A stretch of 64,000 nt of DNA, from assembly GCF_039523035.1 (NCBI RefSeq), contig NZ_BAAAEN010000012.1:62001-126000 (forward strand), written 5' to 3'. The position numbers and the translations under genes are program-made. Below the pieces are notes generated by a model. That model worked only from the letters and a program-made list of their open reading frames with translations. It was not told the DNA's origin and ran no database searches. Shown in pieces: positions 8,369 through 16,114 of this stretch. Source of the DNA: Pigmentiphaga daeguensis (GTDB taxonomy: Bacteria; Pseudomonadota; Gammaproteobacteria; Burkholderiales; Burkholderiaceae_B). Positions within the stretch are counted from its first letter, which is position 1; the number at the start of each line of letters is the position of its first letter.

Positions 8369-9154
8369 ATGCCCCTGCAAGCTCCCGGCCCGGCCGACCC
8401 GGTATTGGAGTTGCTGCTTTCGCGGCTGCGCCTGCACGACACCGTCACCACGCCGTACTACATCCAGCTGCAGCGCCAGATCCAGGCGCTGATCGACGGC
8501 GGCGAACTGCGCCCCGGCCACGGGCTGCCGTCCGAGCGTGTGCTGGCCCAGGCGCTGAACCTCAGCCGCACGACCATCAAGCGTTGCTACGACGCCCTGC
8601 GGGATACTCAGGCGGTGGCCAGTTCGCAGGGGCGCGGCGGCACCGTGGTAAAGGCCGCCCCCCGCGTATCGCCGGCCATGCAGCGGCTCAAGGGGTTCAC
8701 CGAGGAAATGCGGGAGCTGGGGCTGGTTCCCTCGACCCGGGTGCTGGCGCGCGCCGTGGTCCAGGACCGCATGGTGGCGTCGATCTTCGGGCGGCCCTCG
8801 AATGCCGAGTTCCTGAAGCTGGTGCGGGTGCGCCTGGCCGACGACGCGCCCATGTCGCGCGAGGTCGCGTGGTACGACCTGGCCGTCGCGCCCGGGCTGG
8901 CGGAATGGGATGGCAAGGGGTCGGCGTACGCCCACCTGCGCGAACACTGCGGCATCGAACTGGCCTGGGCCGATCAGTCGGTCGAGGCCGTGTTCAGCTC
9001 GCCGGAGGAAGGCGAGGTCTTCGGCTTCGCGCAGCCCGGGCCTTGCCTGCTGCTGAAGCGGCGATCCCATTCGGCCCAGGACGTCCTGGTCGAATACGTG
9101 GAAGGCACGTTCCGCGGCGACGCCTACGTCTACCGGCTCAAGCTCCGGTCCTGA
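8369..9154 (+). CDS. GntR-family regulator with UTRA effector domain
   Basis: 261 residues from ATG 8369 (an in-frame ATG lies at 8303; neither has a clear ribosome binding site). The winged HTH spans about residues 25-95 (PYYIQLQRQIQ, LPSERVLAQALNLSRTTIKR) and is followed by a UTRA domain (about 110-255, EFLKLVRVRLADD and LVEYVEGTFRGDAYVYRLK). HutC/PhnF-type regulators sense a small molecule through UTRA. It is divergent from the PhnD-like gene and overlaps the convergent kinase gene by 17 bases. It probably controls one or both neighbours. Confidence 0.88.
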   Translation: MPLQAPGPADPVLELLLSRLRLHDTVTTPYYIQLQRQIQALIDGGELRPGHGLPSERVLAQALNLSRTTIKRCYDALRDTQAVASSQGRGGTVVKAAPRVSPAMQRLKGFTEEMRELGLVPSTRVLARAVVQDRMVASIFGRPSNAEFLKLVRVRLADDAPMSREVAWYDLAVAPGLAEWDGKGSAYAHLREHCGIELAWADQSVEAVFSSPEEGEVFGFAQPGPCLLLKRRSHSAQDVLVEYVEGTFRGDAYVYRLKLRS

Positions 9155-10088
9155 GCATCGCGCGCAGCCCGTCGCGGTCCGGCAGCGAGGCCAGGATGCC
9201 GGGATGCGCGATCGACCATGCGGCGCAGGCGCCGGCCGTCTCCAGCGCGGCCGCCATGCTTCGTCCGCCGGCCAGCGCCCGGCACAGGCCGGCGCTGAAG
9301 GCGTCGCCCGCGCCTATGGTCTTGACTATGCGGGTGGGAATGGGCGCGGCCACGTGGTGTGCGCCGTCGCGGCTCCACGCCGCGCTGCCCTGGTCGCCCA
9401 GCGTGACCACCAGCCAGTTTCCCGGCCAGCGCCGCCAGAGCGCGGGCAGGGCGGACGCGATCGCGCGCAGCCGCTGGTCCCGGCCGGCCGGCAAGGCGCA
9501 TTCCAGCAGGACCTGCGCTTCGCCTGCGTTGACGACCAGCACGTCGGTGCAGGCCAGGACGTCGTCCGGCAACGTCTGCCAGGGCGAGGGATTGAGCACG
9601 GCCAGAACGCCGTGCGCGCGCGCCCGCGCCAGCGCGGCGCGCACCGTGTCGAGCGGGACTTCGAGCTGGGCGTAGAGCAGCGCGGCCGACGCGATGTCTT
9701 CTTCCGCCGCGGCGATCTGGTCCGGTCCCAGTGCCTCGTTGGCACCGGGGTGCACGACGATCTGGTTGTCGCCGTCGGCGCCGATGAATCCCGCGCCGTG
9801 GCCCGAGGGCTGGCCGCAGCGCAGGATCCGGCGGGTGTCCAGTCCTTCGCCGTGCAGCCATGACAGCAGGCTATCGGCCGGGGTGTCGTTGCCGATCGCC
9901 ATCAACAGGTCGACCCGGGCGCCCAGCCGGTGGCATCCCACCGCCACGGCCAGCCCCTTGCCCGCCGCCTCGGCGACGAAGCCGCGGGCCCGCAGCGTTT
10001 CGCCCGGCCGGGGCAGCCGATCCACGCTCCAGCAGCAGGCCTGCATGAAGCTGCCCAGGACGGCGATGCGCGGCGGCGTGGCGGACAT
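9138..10088 (-). CDS. PfkB-family carbohydrate kinase (ribokinase-like)
   Basis: 316 residues, start ATG 10088 preceded by GAGGA. The C-terminal PfkB signature with the catalytic base is seen as TIGAGDAF (G259-D262). The N-terminal substrate loop is AAGKG, close to the ribokinase GGKG, and NPSPW near residue 166 matches the ribokinase NPAP motif. Ribokinase-like enzymes phosphorylate a sugar or nucleoside with ATP in the cytoplasm. Its 3' end overlaps the convergent GntR gene by 17 bases. The substrate is not deducible; a sugar kinase linked to the GntR/PhnD-like pair is plausible but unproven. Confidence 0.9.
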   Translation of the reverse strand: MSATPPRIAVLGSFMQACCWSVDRLPRPGETLRARGFVAEAAGKGLAVAVGCHRLGARVDLLMAIGNDTPADSLLSWLHGEGLDTRRILRCGQPSGHGAGFIGADGDNQIVVHPGANEALGPDQIAAAEEDIASAALLYAQLEVPLDTVRAALARARAHGVLAVLNPSPWQTLPDDVLACTDVLVVNAGEAQVLLECALPAGRDQRLRAIASALPALWRRWPGNWLVVTLGDQGSAAWSRDGAHHVAAPIPTRIVKTIGAGDAFSAGLCRALAGGRSMAAALETAGACAAWSIAHPGILASLPDRDGLRAMLRTGA

Positions 10089-10158
10089 GGCACGGTCCTC
10101 GTGTCGCGGGTGGCCTTTCATGGTCGAGCAAACCCTTCCTGCGCCGGCGAGCGCCTTG

Positions 10159-10176
10159 CATTACGACTTCGTAATG
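10159..10176. promoter_or_regulatory. Candidate operator dyad upstream of kinase gene
   Basis: An 18-base near-perfect palindrome, CATTACGA then CT then TCGTAATG, lies 70 bases upstream of the kinase start in a 219-base interval. A second, looser inverted repeat, TTTGGCGC (10180-10187) and GCGCCAAA (10214-10221), follows. No regulator can be assigned. Confidence 0.4.
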
Positions 10177-10307
10177 GTCTTTGGCGCCCGAATCGCGCGT
10201 ATGACGGGCGTGAGCGCCAAATGGCCCCTTTCCGGATAGTAACCGTCCAGGCGGCCACGGCGGGGGGGCCGACACTAGACTGGAAGTTCTCAATAGGAGG
10301 ACTCGCC

Positions 10308-10478
10308 ATGGCTACATTTCTGGTCTTTATCGGCATCATCGCGGCAACGGTGGCCGTCATATACATCCTGGTCAAGCTCCTGATGATGTTCAACGGCGGG
10401 GACAAGAATGAAGAGACCCCGCGGGATGTCGCTTCCTCCGATCACCATCACGGCAAGGTGGAAACGGTCCGGAAATAG
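10308..10478 (+). CDS. Small single-pass membrane protein
   Basis: 56 residues with an unusually strong ribosome binding site (AGGAGG just upstream of ATG 10308). Residues 3-33 form one long hydrophobic helix (FLVFIGIIAATVAVIYILV). A hydrophilic, histidine-containing tail (SSDHHHGK) follows. No family recognised. It is too short to infer function; the strong translation signal and clean membrane anchor make it a real gene rather than a chance frame. Confidence 0.72.
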   Translation: MATFLVFIGIIAATVAVIYILVKLLMMFNGGDKNEETPRDVASSDHHHGKVETVRK

Positions 10479-10497
10479 CCGTGGGCCACGCGCGGCC

Positions 10498-11403
10498 TCA
10501 CGGGTCCGAAAACTCGTCGAAGATGAGGCCGCGCAGCCACTGGTTGGACGGCTCGCGGTGGAACTTCGCGTGCCAGAATAGATTGATGCCGATCCGGGGC
10601 AGCGCCACCGGATGGTTCACCGCGGTCAGGTTGAACGGCTCCAGGCACTCGTTCGCGTAGCGCTCGGGCACGGTGGCGATCATGTCGGTCGACCGCAGGA
10701 TGTGGCCGATCGCCACGAAGTGCGGCACGGTCAGGCGCACCTTGCGCTGTACGCCCTTCTTCTGCATGAATTCATCGACGATGCCGTGTCCGGTGCCGGC
10801 CGACACCGCCACCACGTGATCGGCCTTGCGGAACGCATCCAGCGTCAGCTTGCGGCCGTCCAGCGCGTGTCCGCGCCGGAACATGCAGACGTATTTCTGC
10901 GTGAACAGCCGGCGCTGGAAGAAGCCGGCATTGAGCTGCGGCAGCAGCCCGATGGCCAGGTCCACGTGGCCGGCCTCCATTTCGTCCCTGAGGTTGACCG
11001 CCGTGTTGCGCACCGTGTTGATCGACACGCCCGGCGCGATCCGGGCCGTGGCCTCCATCAGCCTGGGCAGGAAATAGATCTCGCCGATGTCCGTCATGCC
11101 GACCGTGAAGGTGCGGTTGCTGCTGGCCGGATCGAAGCTGCTGCGGAAGTTCAGCGTGTCCTGGATGGTGCCCAGCGCATAGGCGATGGGTTCGGCCAGT
11201 TGCCGTGCGTAGGGCGTGGGTTCCATCCCGCGTGTGGTGCGCAGGAACAGGTCGTCGCCCAGCAGCTTGCGCAGCCGGTTGAGCGCATTGCTGACCGCCG
11301 GCTGCGTCAGTCCGAGCTTCTCGGCCGCGCCCGATACCTTGCGTTCCATCAGCATCTGGTTGAAGACGACCAGCAGATTGAGGTCGATGTCTTTCAGTTC
11401 CAT
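10498..11403 (-). CDS. nagR: NahR/NagR-type LysR regulator of salicylate metabolism
   Basis: 301 residues from ATG 11403. It closely resembles NahR/NagR/DntR throughout: MELKDIDLNLLVVFNQ at the start, LTQPAVSNALNRLR in the recognition helix, RTTRGMEPTPYA, TVGMTDIGEIYFLPRLM in the effector domain and a C-terminal NLFWHAKFH. An ATG 12 bases upstream (11415) would overlap the putative NahR box and adds residues absent from NahR, so 11403 is preferred. NahR-type proteins bind the promoter constantly and activate with salicylate. It is divergent from the salicylate 5-hydroxylase operon, which fits. Confidence 0.88.
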   Translation of the reverse strand: MELKDIDLNLLVVFNQMLMERKVSGAAEKLGLTQPAVSNALNRLRKLLGDDLFLRTTRGMEPTPYARQLAEPIAYALGTIQDTLNFRSSFDPASSNRTFTVGMTDIGEIYFLPRLMEATARIAPGVSINTVRNTAVNLRDEMEAGHVDLAIGLLPQLNAGFFQRRLFTQKYVCMFRRGHALDGRKLTLDAFRKADHVVAVSAGTGHGIVDEFMQKKGVQRKVRLTVPHFVAIGHILRSTDMIATVPERYANECLEPFNLTAVNHPVALPRIGINLFWHAKFHREPSNQWLRGLIFDEFSDP

Positions 11404-11413
11404 GAGGCCAACC

Positions 11414-11428
11414 ATTCACACTGGTGAT
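11414..11428 (+). promoter_or_regulatory. NahR-like binding site upstream of the nag operon
   Basis: ATTCACACTGGTGAT matches the published NahR/NagR consensus ATTCACGCT-N2-TGAT at all but one fixed position. It lies between nagR (start 11403) and nagAa (start 11520). A partial second copy, ATTCACGAT, begins about 22 bases downstream (near 11436), and an AT-rich stretch around 11447-11463 could hold the -10 region. The match was made by eye. Confidence 0.7.
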
Positions 11429-11519
11429 TGAGTCTATTCACGATATTCTATATATAAATATTCGACCCCTTCCTATACTTTCGTCGACGAACACAACTAC
11501 TCCAAGACGCGAGACACAC

Positions 11520-12503
11520 ATGGAATTGGTCGTTCAGCCCATGGGCCGCTCGCTGGCGGTGGAGCCAGGCGCGAACCTGCTGCAGACGCTGCGCAGCAAT
11601 GACGTCCCCGTGTCCTACAGCTGCATGGCCGGCCGTTGCGGCACCTGTCGATGCAAGGTGCTGGACGGTGGCGTGCTGGAATCGGGCCGCGAGGCCAAGC
11701 TGACCAATCCGCACGACGGCCGCTACGTGTTGGCCTGCATGAGCGTGCTGACGGACAACTGCACCATCGAGATCCCCGAGGTCGACGAACTGGTGGTGCA
11801 TCCGGCCAAGGTGCTCAAGGCTTCCGTGGCCAGCATCGAGGCCGTCACCCACGACATCCGCCGCGTGGTCCTGCGATCGGCCAAGACGCTGGAGTTCTCG
11901 CCCGGCCAGTACGCGACGCTGCAATTCACCCCCGAGCACATCCGGCCGTATTCGATGGCCTGCCTGAGCGGCAACGAACTGGAGTTCCACGTGCGCGTGG
12001 TGCCCGAAGGGCGCGTCTCGGGCTACATCGACACCCAGTTGAAAGTAGGCGACCAGGTGCGCGTCAGCGGCCCGCTGGGCACGGCCTACCTGCGCCGCAA
12101 GCACGCCGGCCCGATGCTGTGCGTGGCCGGCGGGACCGGACTGGCGCCCGTGCTGTCCATCGTGCGCGGCGCGCTCGAGGCGGGCATGCGCAACGACATC
12201 CACCTGTACTTCGGCGTGCGTTCCGAACAGGACGTCTACGGCAAATCCTGGCTCGACGAGCTGGCGGCCCGGCATGACAATCTGCACGTGCACGTCGTCG
12301 TGGCGGCGGGGGCTGAACTGCCGGGACACCGCAGCGGCCTGGTGACCGACGCGGTCGACGCCGACTGGGCCGGCCTGGCCGGCTGGCGTGCCTACCTGTG
12401 CGGGGCGCCGCCCATGGTCGATGCCGCCACCCTGGTGCTGGCGCGCAAGGGCCTGTCCGCCGACCACGTCTACGCCGACGCTTTCTACGCAAGCAGCGAT
12501 TGA
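11520..12503 (+). CDS. nagAa: Salicylate 5-hydroxylase / naphthalene dioxygenase-type ferredoxin reductase
   Basis: 327 residues. N-terminal plant-type 2Fe-2S ferredoxin domain with C35, C40, C43 and C73; then FAD-binding (RPYSMACLS, near residue 140) and NAD-binding (CVAGGTGLAPVLSIVRGAL, near 203) domains. The whole chain resembles NagAa/NahAa reductase. It passes electrons from NADH to the Rieske ferredoxin encoded three genes downstream. First gene of the operon, 44 bases before nagG. The Shine-Dalgarno is weak. Confidence 0.9.
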   Translation: MELVVQPMGRSLAVEPGANLLQTLRSNDVPVSYSCMAGRCGTCRCKVLDGGVLESGREAKLTNPHDGRYVLACMSVLTDNCTIEIPEVDELVVHPAKVLKASVASIEAVTHDIRRVVLRSAKTLEFSPGQYATLQFTPEHIRPYSMACLSGNELEFHVRVVPEGRVSGYIDTQLKVGDQVRVSGPLGTAYLRRKHAGPMLCVAGGTGLAPVLSIVRGALEAGMRNDIHLYFGVRSEQDVYGKSWLDELAARHDNLHVHVVVAAGAELPGHRSGLVTDAVDADWAGLAGWRAYLCGAPPMVDAATLVLARKGLSADHVYADAFYASSD

Positions 12504-12547
12504 CCGCGCCCGCGCGCGATCCCAACCATCACGACAAGGAGGCAAGC

Positions 12548-13807
12548 ATGGGTGAAACCACCGTTTTCCCGCGCGAACTCGAATGGAAGGACAGCGGTTC
12601 CAGCCGCATCCCGTTCTGGGCCTATACCGACGAGTCGCTCTACAAAAAGGAGCTCGAGCGCTTCTTCTACTCGGGCCACTGGAACTACATCGGCCTGGAG
12701 GCCGAGATTCCGAACCCGGGCGACTTCAAGCGCACCGTGGTGGGTGAGCGCTCGGTCATCATGACCCGCGCCGAGGACGAGACCATCCATGTGATCGAGA
12801 ACGTCTGCGCGCACCGGGGCATGCAGTTCTGCCGCGAGCGCAGCGGCAATCGCAAGGAACTCGTCTGTCCCTACCACCAGTGGAACTACACGCTCAAGGG
12901 CGACCTGCAGGGCGTGCCGTTCCGGCGCGGCGTCAAGCAGGGCGGCAAGGTCAACGGCGGCATGCCGGCCGACTTCAAGACCGCCGACAACAACCTGAAC
13001 AAGCTCAAGGTCGCCACCCGGGGCGGTGTCGTGTTCGCTTCGTTCGACCACGGCGTGCCGTCGCTGGAGGAGTTCCTGGGCCCGGTCATCCTGGGCTATT
13101 TCGACCGCCTGTTCAACGGCCGCAAGCTCAAGCTGCTGGGCTACAACCGCCAGCGCATTCCGGGCAACTGGAAGCTGATGCAGGAGAACATCAAGGACCC
13201 GTACCATCCGGGCCTGTTGCACACCTGGTTCATCACCTACGGCCTTTGGCGCGCGGACAACAAGTCCGAGCTGAAGATGGACGACCGGTTCCGCCACGCC
13301 GCCATGATCTCCACGCGCGGTTCGGCGGGCGTGAAGTCCGAGGTCACCGCCGGCGTGACCAGTTTCAAGGAAACGATGGAGATCAACGACAAGCGCCTGC
13401 TCGATATCGTCCACGAGCTATGGTGGGGCGAACCTACCGCCGTGATGATGACGATCTTCCCCAGCGTGATCTTCCAGCAGCAGGTCAACAGCGTGTCCAC
13501 GCGGCACATCCAGCCGAACGGGCATGGCTCGTTCGACTTCGTCTGGACGCATTTCGCCTTCGAGGACGATACGCCGGAGATGATCCAGCGCCGCCTGATC
13601 CAGGCCAACCTGTTCGGCCCGGCGGGATTCGTGTCGGCCGACGACGGCGAGGTCATCGAGTTCTCGCAGAGCGGCTTCGAGCAGAAGCCCTACCACCGCG
13701 CCCTGGCGGAACTGGGCGGGACAGCGGTCGAGAACACGGACCACATGGTGACCGAGACGCTGATCCGCGGCATGTACGAGTACTGGCGAAAAGTGATGGA
13801 CGTCTGA
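12548..13807 (+). CDS. nagG: Salicylate 5-hydroxylase, large (Rieske oxygenase alpha) subunit
   Basis: 419 residues, start after AAGGAGG. Rieske 2Fe-2S ligands are C87-x-H89 and C107-x2-H110; the mononuclear iron site is D217-x2-H220-x4-H225. The sequence follows NagG of Ralstonia U2 closely, including IPFWAYT near residue 21 and the segment HGSFDFVWTHF. With NagH, NagAb and NagAa it hydroxylates salicylate at C5 to gentisate. An alternative aromatic acid (for example an anthranilate analogue) is possible but the NahR-type regulator favours salicylate. Confidence 0.9.
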   Translation: MGETTVFPRELEWKDSGSSRIPFWAYTDESLYKKELERFFYSGHWNYIGLEAEIPNPGDFKRTVVGERSVIMTRAEDETIHVIENVCAHRGMQFCRERSGNRKELVCPYHQWNYTLKGDLQGVPFRRGVKQGGKVNGGMPADFKTADNNLNKLKVATRGGVVFASFDHGVPSLEEFLGPVILGYFDRLFNGRKLKLLGYNRQRIPGNWKLMQENIKDPYHPGLLHTWFITYGLWRADNKSELKMDDRFRHAAMISTRGSAGVKSEVTAGVTSFKETMEINDKRLLDIVHELWWGEPTAVMMTIFPSVIFQQQVNSVSTRHIQPNGHGSFDFVWTHFAFEDDTPEMIQRRLIQANLFGPAGFVSADDGEVIEFSQSGFEQKPYHRALAELGGTAVENTDHMVTETLIRGMYEYWRKVMDV

Positions 13808-13825
13808 GGGCCTGGAGAAACGAAC

Positions 13826-14299
13826 ATGAACGATGTGCAGACCTATCTGGAAGTGGCCCGCCTGCATGCCGACTACGCGGCGGTCGTGGACAGCCGGCAA
13901 TGGGAGGCGTGGCCCGATTTCTTCCTGGACGAGTGCGAATACAAGATCCAGCCACGCGAGAATTTCGACCGCGGGCTGCCGCTGGCCACGCTCTACCTGA
14001 TCAGCAAGGGCATGCTCAAGGACCGCGTGTACGGCATCAGCGAGACCCTGTTCCACGATCCCTATTACCAGCGGCACGTGTGCGGCCTGCCCCGCATCCT
14101 GAAGGACGAGGATGGCGAGTTGCACGTGGAGGCCAACTACGCCGTGTTCCGCACCAAGCTGACCGGCGAATCCACGGTATTCAACGTCGGCCGCTACATC
14201 GACCGCATCCGGCGCACCCCCGAGGGGCTGAAGTTCGCGTCGCGCGTGTGCGTGTTCGATACCGAGATGATTCCCAATTCCCTGATCTATCCGATTTGA
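13826..14299 (+). CDS. nagH: Salicylate 5-hydroxylase, small subunit
   Basis: 157 residues, the usual length of a ring-hydroxylating oxygenase beta subunit (NTF2-like fold). It follows nagG by 18 bases. The N-terminal helix (YLEVARLHADYAAVVDSRQWE) and the strand CEYKIQPRENFDRGLP match NagH-type subunits. It has no metal ligands; it stabilises the alpha subunit hexamer. Confidence 0.88.
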   Translation: MNDVQTYLEVARLHADYAAVVDSRQWEAWPDFFLDECEYKIQPRENFDRGLPLATLYLISKGMLKDRVYGISETLFHDPYYQRHVCGLPRILKDEDGELHVEANYAVFRTKLTGESTVFNVGRYIDRIRRTPEGLKFASRVCVFDTEMIPNSLIYPI

Positions 14300-14306
14300 G
14301 GTGACC

Positions 14307-14618
14307 ATGGCTGACTGGACCGATGTGGCGGCGACGGATGACGTGCCGGAAGACGACGTGATCGGCGTGCAGGCGGCGGGCAAGGACCTGGCGCTGTACA
14401 GCGTGGAAGGAGCGTTCTACGCTACCGACAACATCTGTACGCACGGCCACGCGCGCCTGTGTGATGGCTTCCTGGAAGGCGCGGAGATCGAATGCCCGCT
14501 GCACCAGGGCCGCTTCGACGTGCGCAGCGGCAAGGCGATGTGCGCGCCGTTGACCGAAGACATCAAGACCTACCCCCTCAAGGTCGAGGGCGGGCGCATC
14601 TGGCTGCAGTTGAACTAG
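14307..14618 (+). CDS. nagAb: Rieske-type ferredoxin of salicylate 5-hydroxylase
   Basis: 103 residues from ATG 14307, placed 4-8 bases after GAGG; a GTG at 14301 is a possible but poorer start. Rieske ligands are C44-x-H46 and C63-x2-H66 (CTH and CPLH). Resembles NahAb/NagAb, the shuttle between the reductase and the oxygenase. It lies directly downstream of nagH, as in the nag operon. Confidence 0.9.
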   Translation: MADWTDVAATDDVPEDDVIGVQAAGKDLALYSVEGAFYATDNICTHGHARLCDGFLEGAEIECPLHQGRFDVRSGKAMCAPLTEDIKTYPLKVEGGRIWLQLN

Positions 14619-14652
14619 TCCGATGCCGTATTTGCGACAAGGAGACATGCAC

Positions 14653-15030
14653 ATGCAGGAGCCTGACCAGACAGGCCGCCCGCTGCGGGCCTACACCGAT
14701 CCGGCATATCGGCCGCTGTGCGCGACGCTGGCCGAGGTCCGCGCCAACATCGACCGGCTGGACGACCAGATCGTGGCGCTGCTGGCGCAGCGCGCCATGT
14801 ACGTGAAGGATGCCGCGCGTTTCAAGAAGGACGCCTTCCAGGTCAGCGCGCCGGCGCGCCAGGCCGAGGTGTTCGCCAAGGTGCGCGCGCTGGCCACCCG
14901 CCACAACCGGGGATTCGAAGGCCTGGAGGACGTGGTGGATGCCGGCTACCGTGCGCTGGTGGCCGCATTCATCGCCGTCGAGCAGAAGTATCACGACAGG
15001 ATGACCAGCGCGGAGGACGGAAATGCATAA
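14653..15030 (+). CDS. Chorismate mutase type II / PchB-like isochorismate-pyruvate lyase
   Basis: 125 residues, ATG 14653 placed 8 bases after AAGGAG (an in-frame ATG at 14647 is too close to it). The AroQ-type helical fold is evident: LAEVRANIDRLDDQIVALLAQR, then MYVKDAARFKK, which matches the PchB sequence YVKAASRFK with its active-site lysine, and a C-terminal EQKYHD like PchB AEQIKYW. PchB converts isochorismate to salicylate plus pyruvate. The position in a salicylate hydroxylase operon favours that role over prephenate formation. It overlaps the following Bug gene by 8 bases. Confidence 0.8.
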   Translation: MQEPDQTGRPLRAYTDPAYRPLCATLAEVRANIDRLDDQIVALLAQRAMYVKDAARFKKDAFQVSAPARQAEVFAKVRALATRHNRGFEGLEDVVDAGYRALVAAFIAVEQKYHDRMTSAEDGNA

Positions 15031-16009
15031 GCAATGGAAACGCGCGGCGGCCCGGGGAATGATAGCCGCGCTGGTGGCCTGTGCGCTGCCGCTGGCGGCC
15101 CAGGCGCAGGCCTGGCCGGCCCGGCCGCTGAAACTGATCGTGCCGTTCGGGCCCGGATCCAGCCCTGACCAGGTCGCGCGCGTGGTGGGCGATCGCCTGG
15201 GCGGCCTCCTGGGGCAGACCGTGGTGGTCGAGAACCGTCCCGGCGCCAGCGGCAACATCGGCACCAACGCCATCGCCAAGGCGCAGCCTGACGGCTACAC
15301 CTTCGGCGTGTCCATCACCGGGCCCCTGGTCAACAACACCGTGCTGTTCGACTCGCTGCCCTACGATCCGGCCAAGGACATCGCGCCGCTGACGCTGGCG
15401 GTGCACCAGCCCAACGTGCTGGTGGTGCCGGCCTCGTCGGGCATCGCCAACGTGGCGCAACTGCTGGACACGCTGAAGAAGAACCCGGACAAGTACAACT
15501 TCCCGTCCACCGGCGCCGGCACGGTCTCGCACCTGTCGGTGGAACTGATGCTGCAGCAGATCGGCGCCAAGGCGGTGCATGCGCCCTATCCGTCGTCTCC
15601 GGCCGCGCTGACCTCCCTGCTGTCCGGCGACACCCAGTTCGCCGCGCTGCCGCCCATCGCCGTCATGCCCATGGTGAAGGACGGCCGGCTCAAGGCCCTG
15701 GCCGTGACCTCGTCCAAGCGCTCGGCCCTGCTGCCCGACATCCCGACCCTGGGCGAAGCCGGCGTGCCCGGCATCGAGGGCTCGGCCTGGATAGGCTTCG
15801 TGATTTCGTCCAAGGTGCCGGCCGACATCCAGAAGAAGCTGTCGGATGCGCTGATTACCGCGTTGAAGGACCCGGAAGTCCGCAAGAAGCTCGAGACGCA
15901 ATACATGGAGCCGGCCGCCACAACGCCGCAGGCGTTCCGCCGCTACATGGACGACGAGCTCAAGCGCTGGGCGCCGTTGATCAGGAAGCTGGGGTTGAAG
16001 GGGCAATAG
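15023..16009 (+). CDS. Bug-family transporter receptor of the salicylate operon
   Basis: 328 residues with a Sec signal peptide (AALVACALPLAAQAQA, cleaved near residue 29). Landmarks: LIVPFGPGSSPDQ, VVENRPGASG, AKAQPDGYT and LPDIPTLGEAGVPG. The start overlaps the pchB-like gene by 8 bases, so it is co-translated with the operon and probably binds salicylate or a related hydroxybenzoate in the periplasm. No TctA/TctB in sight. Confidence 0.92.
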   Translation: MHKQWKRAAARGMIAALVACALPLAAQAQAWPARPLKLIVPFGPGSSPDQVARVVGDRLGGLLGQTVVVENRPGASGNIGTNAIAKAQPDGYTFGVSITGPLVNNTVLFDSLPYDPAKDIAPLTLAVHQPNVLVVPASSGIANVAQLLDTLKKNPDKYNFPSTGAGTVSHLSVELMLQQIGAKAVHAPYPSSPAALTSLLSGDTQFAALPPIAVMPMVKDGRLKALAVTSSKRSALLPDIPTLGEAGVPGIEGSAWIGFVISSKVPADIQKKLSDALITALKDPEVRKKLETQYMEPAATTPQAFRRYMDDELKRWAPLIRKLGLKGQ

Positions 16010-16059
16010 ACGGGAATCCTGCCCAGACTGGCGGGCATGCTGCAAAATAGGAGCCGATA

Positions 16060-16090
16060 CCCCGCAAGCCGGCCTGTCGCGCTTGCGGGG
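16060..16090. promoter_or_regulatory. Inverted repeat before tetR: operator or terminator
   Basis: CCCCGCAAGC (16060-16069) and GCTTGCGGGG (16081-16090) form a perfect 10-base dyad with an 11-base centre, 51 bases after the Bug stop and 25 before the TetR start. No T-run follows on either strand, so it may stop nag transcription weakly or be an autoregulatory operator. It argues against a TetR start at 16037, which would place the repeat inside the gene. Confidence 0.5.
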
Positions 16091-16114
16091 GAAGATCAGG
16101 ATGGCTCGTTGCAT

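Noticed and set aside
7191..10088. Phosphonate utilisation operon
   Set aside because: Only a PhnD-like receptor and a PhnF-type GntR are present; no phnC, phnE or C-P lyase genes exist here.
12485..14383. Minus-strand open frames opposite nagG and nagH
   Set aside because: Antisense to enzymes with intact metal ligands; they have no recognisable domains.
14647..15030. Housekeeping chorismate mutase (AroQ) for phenylalanine synthesis
   Set aside because: The operon context and the YVKDAARFKK / EQKYHD segments fit PchB better; a housekeeping role is not excluded.
16037..16114. TetR start at ATG 16037
   Set aside because: It would put the 16060-16090 inverted repeat in the coding region and add a non-conserved tail; 16115 or TTG 16109 fits better.
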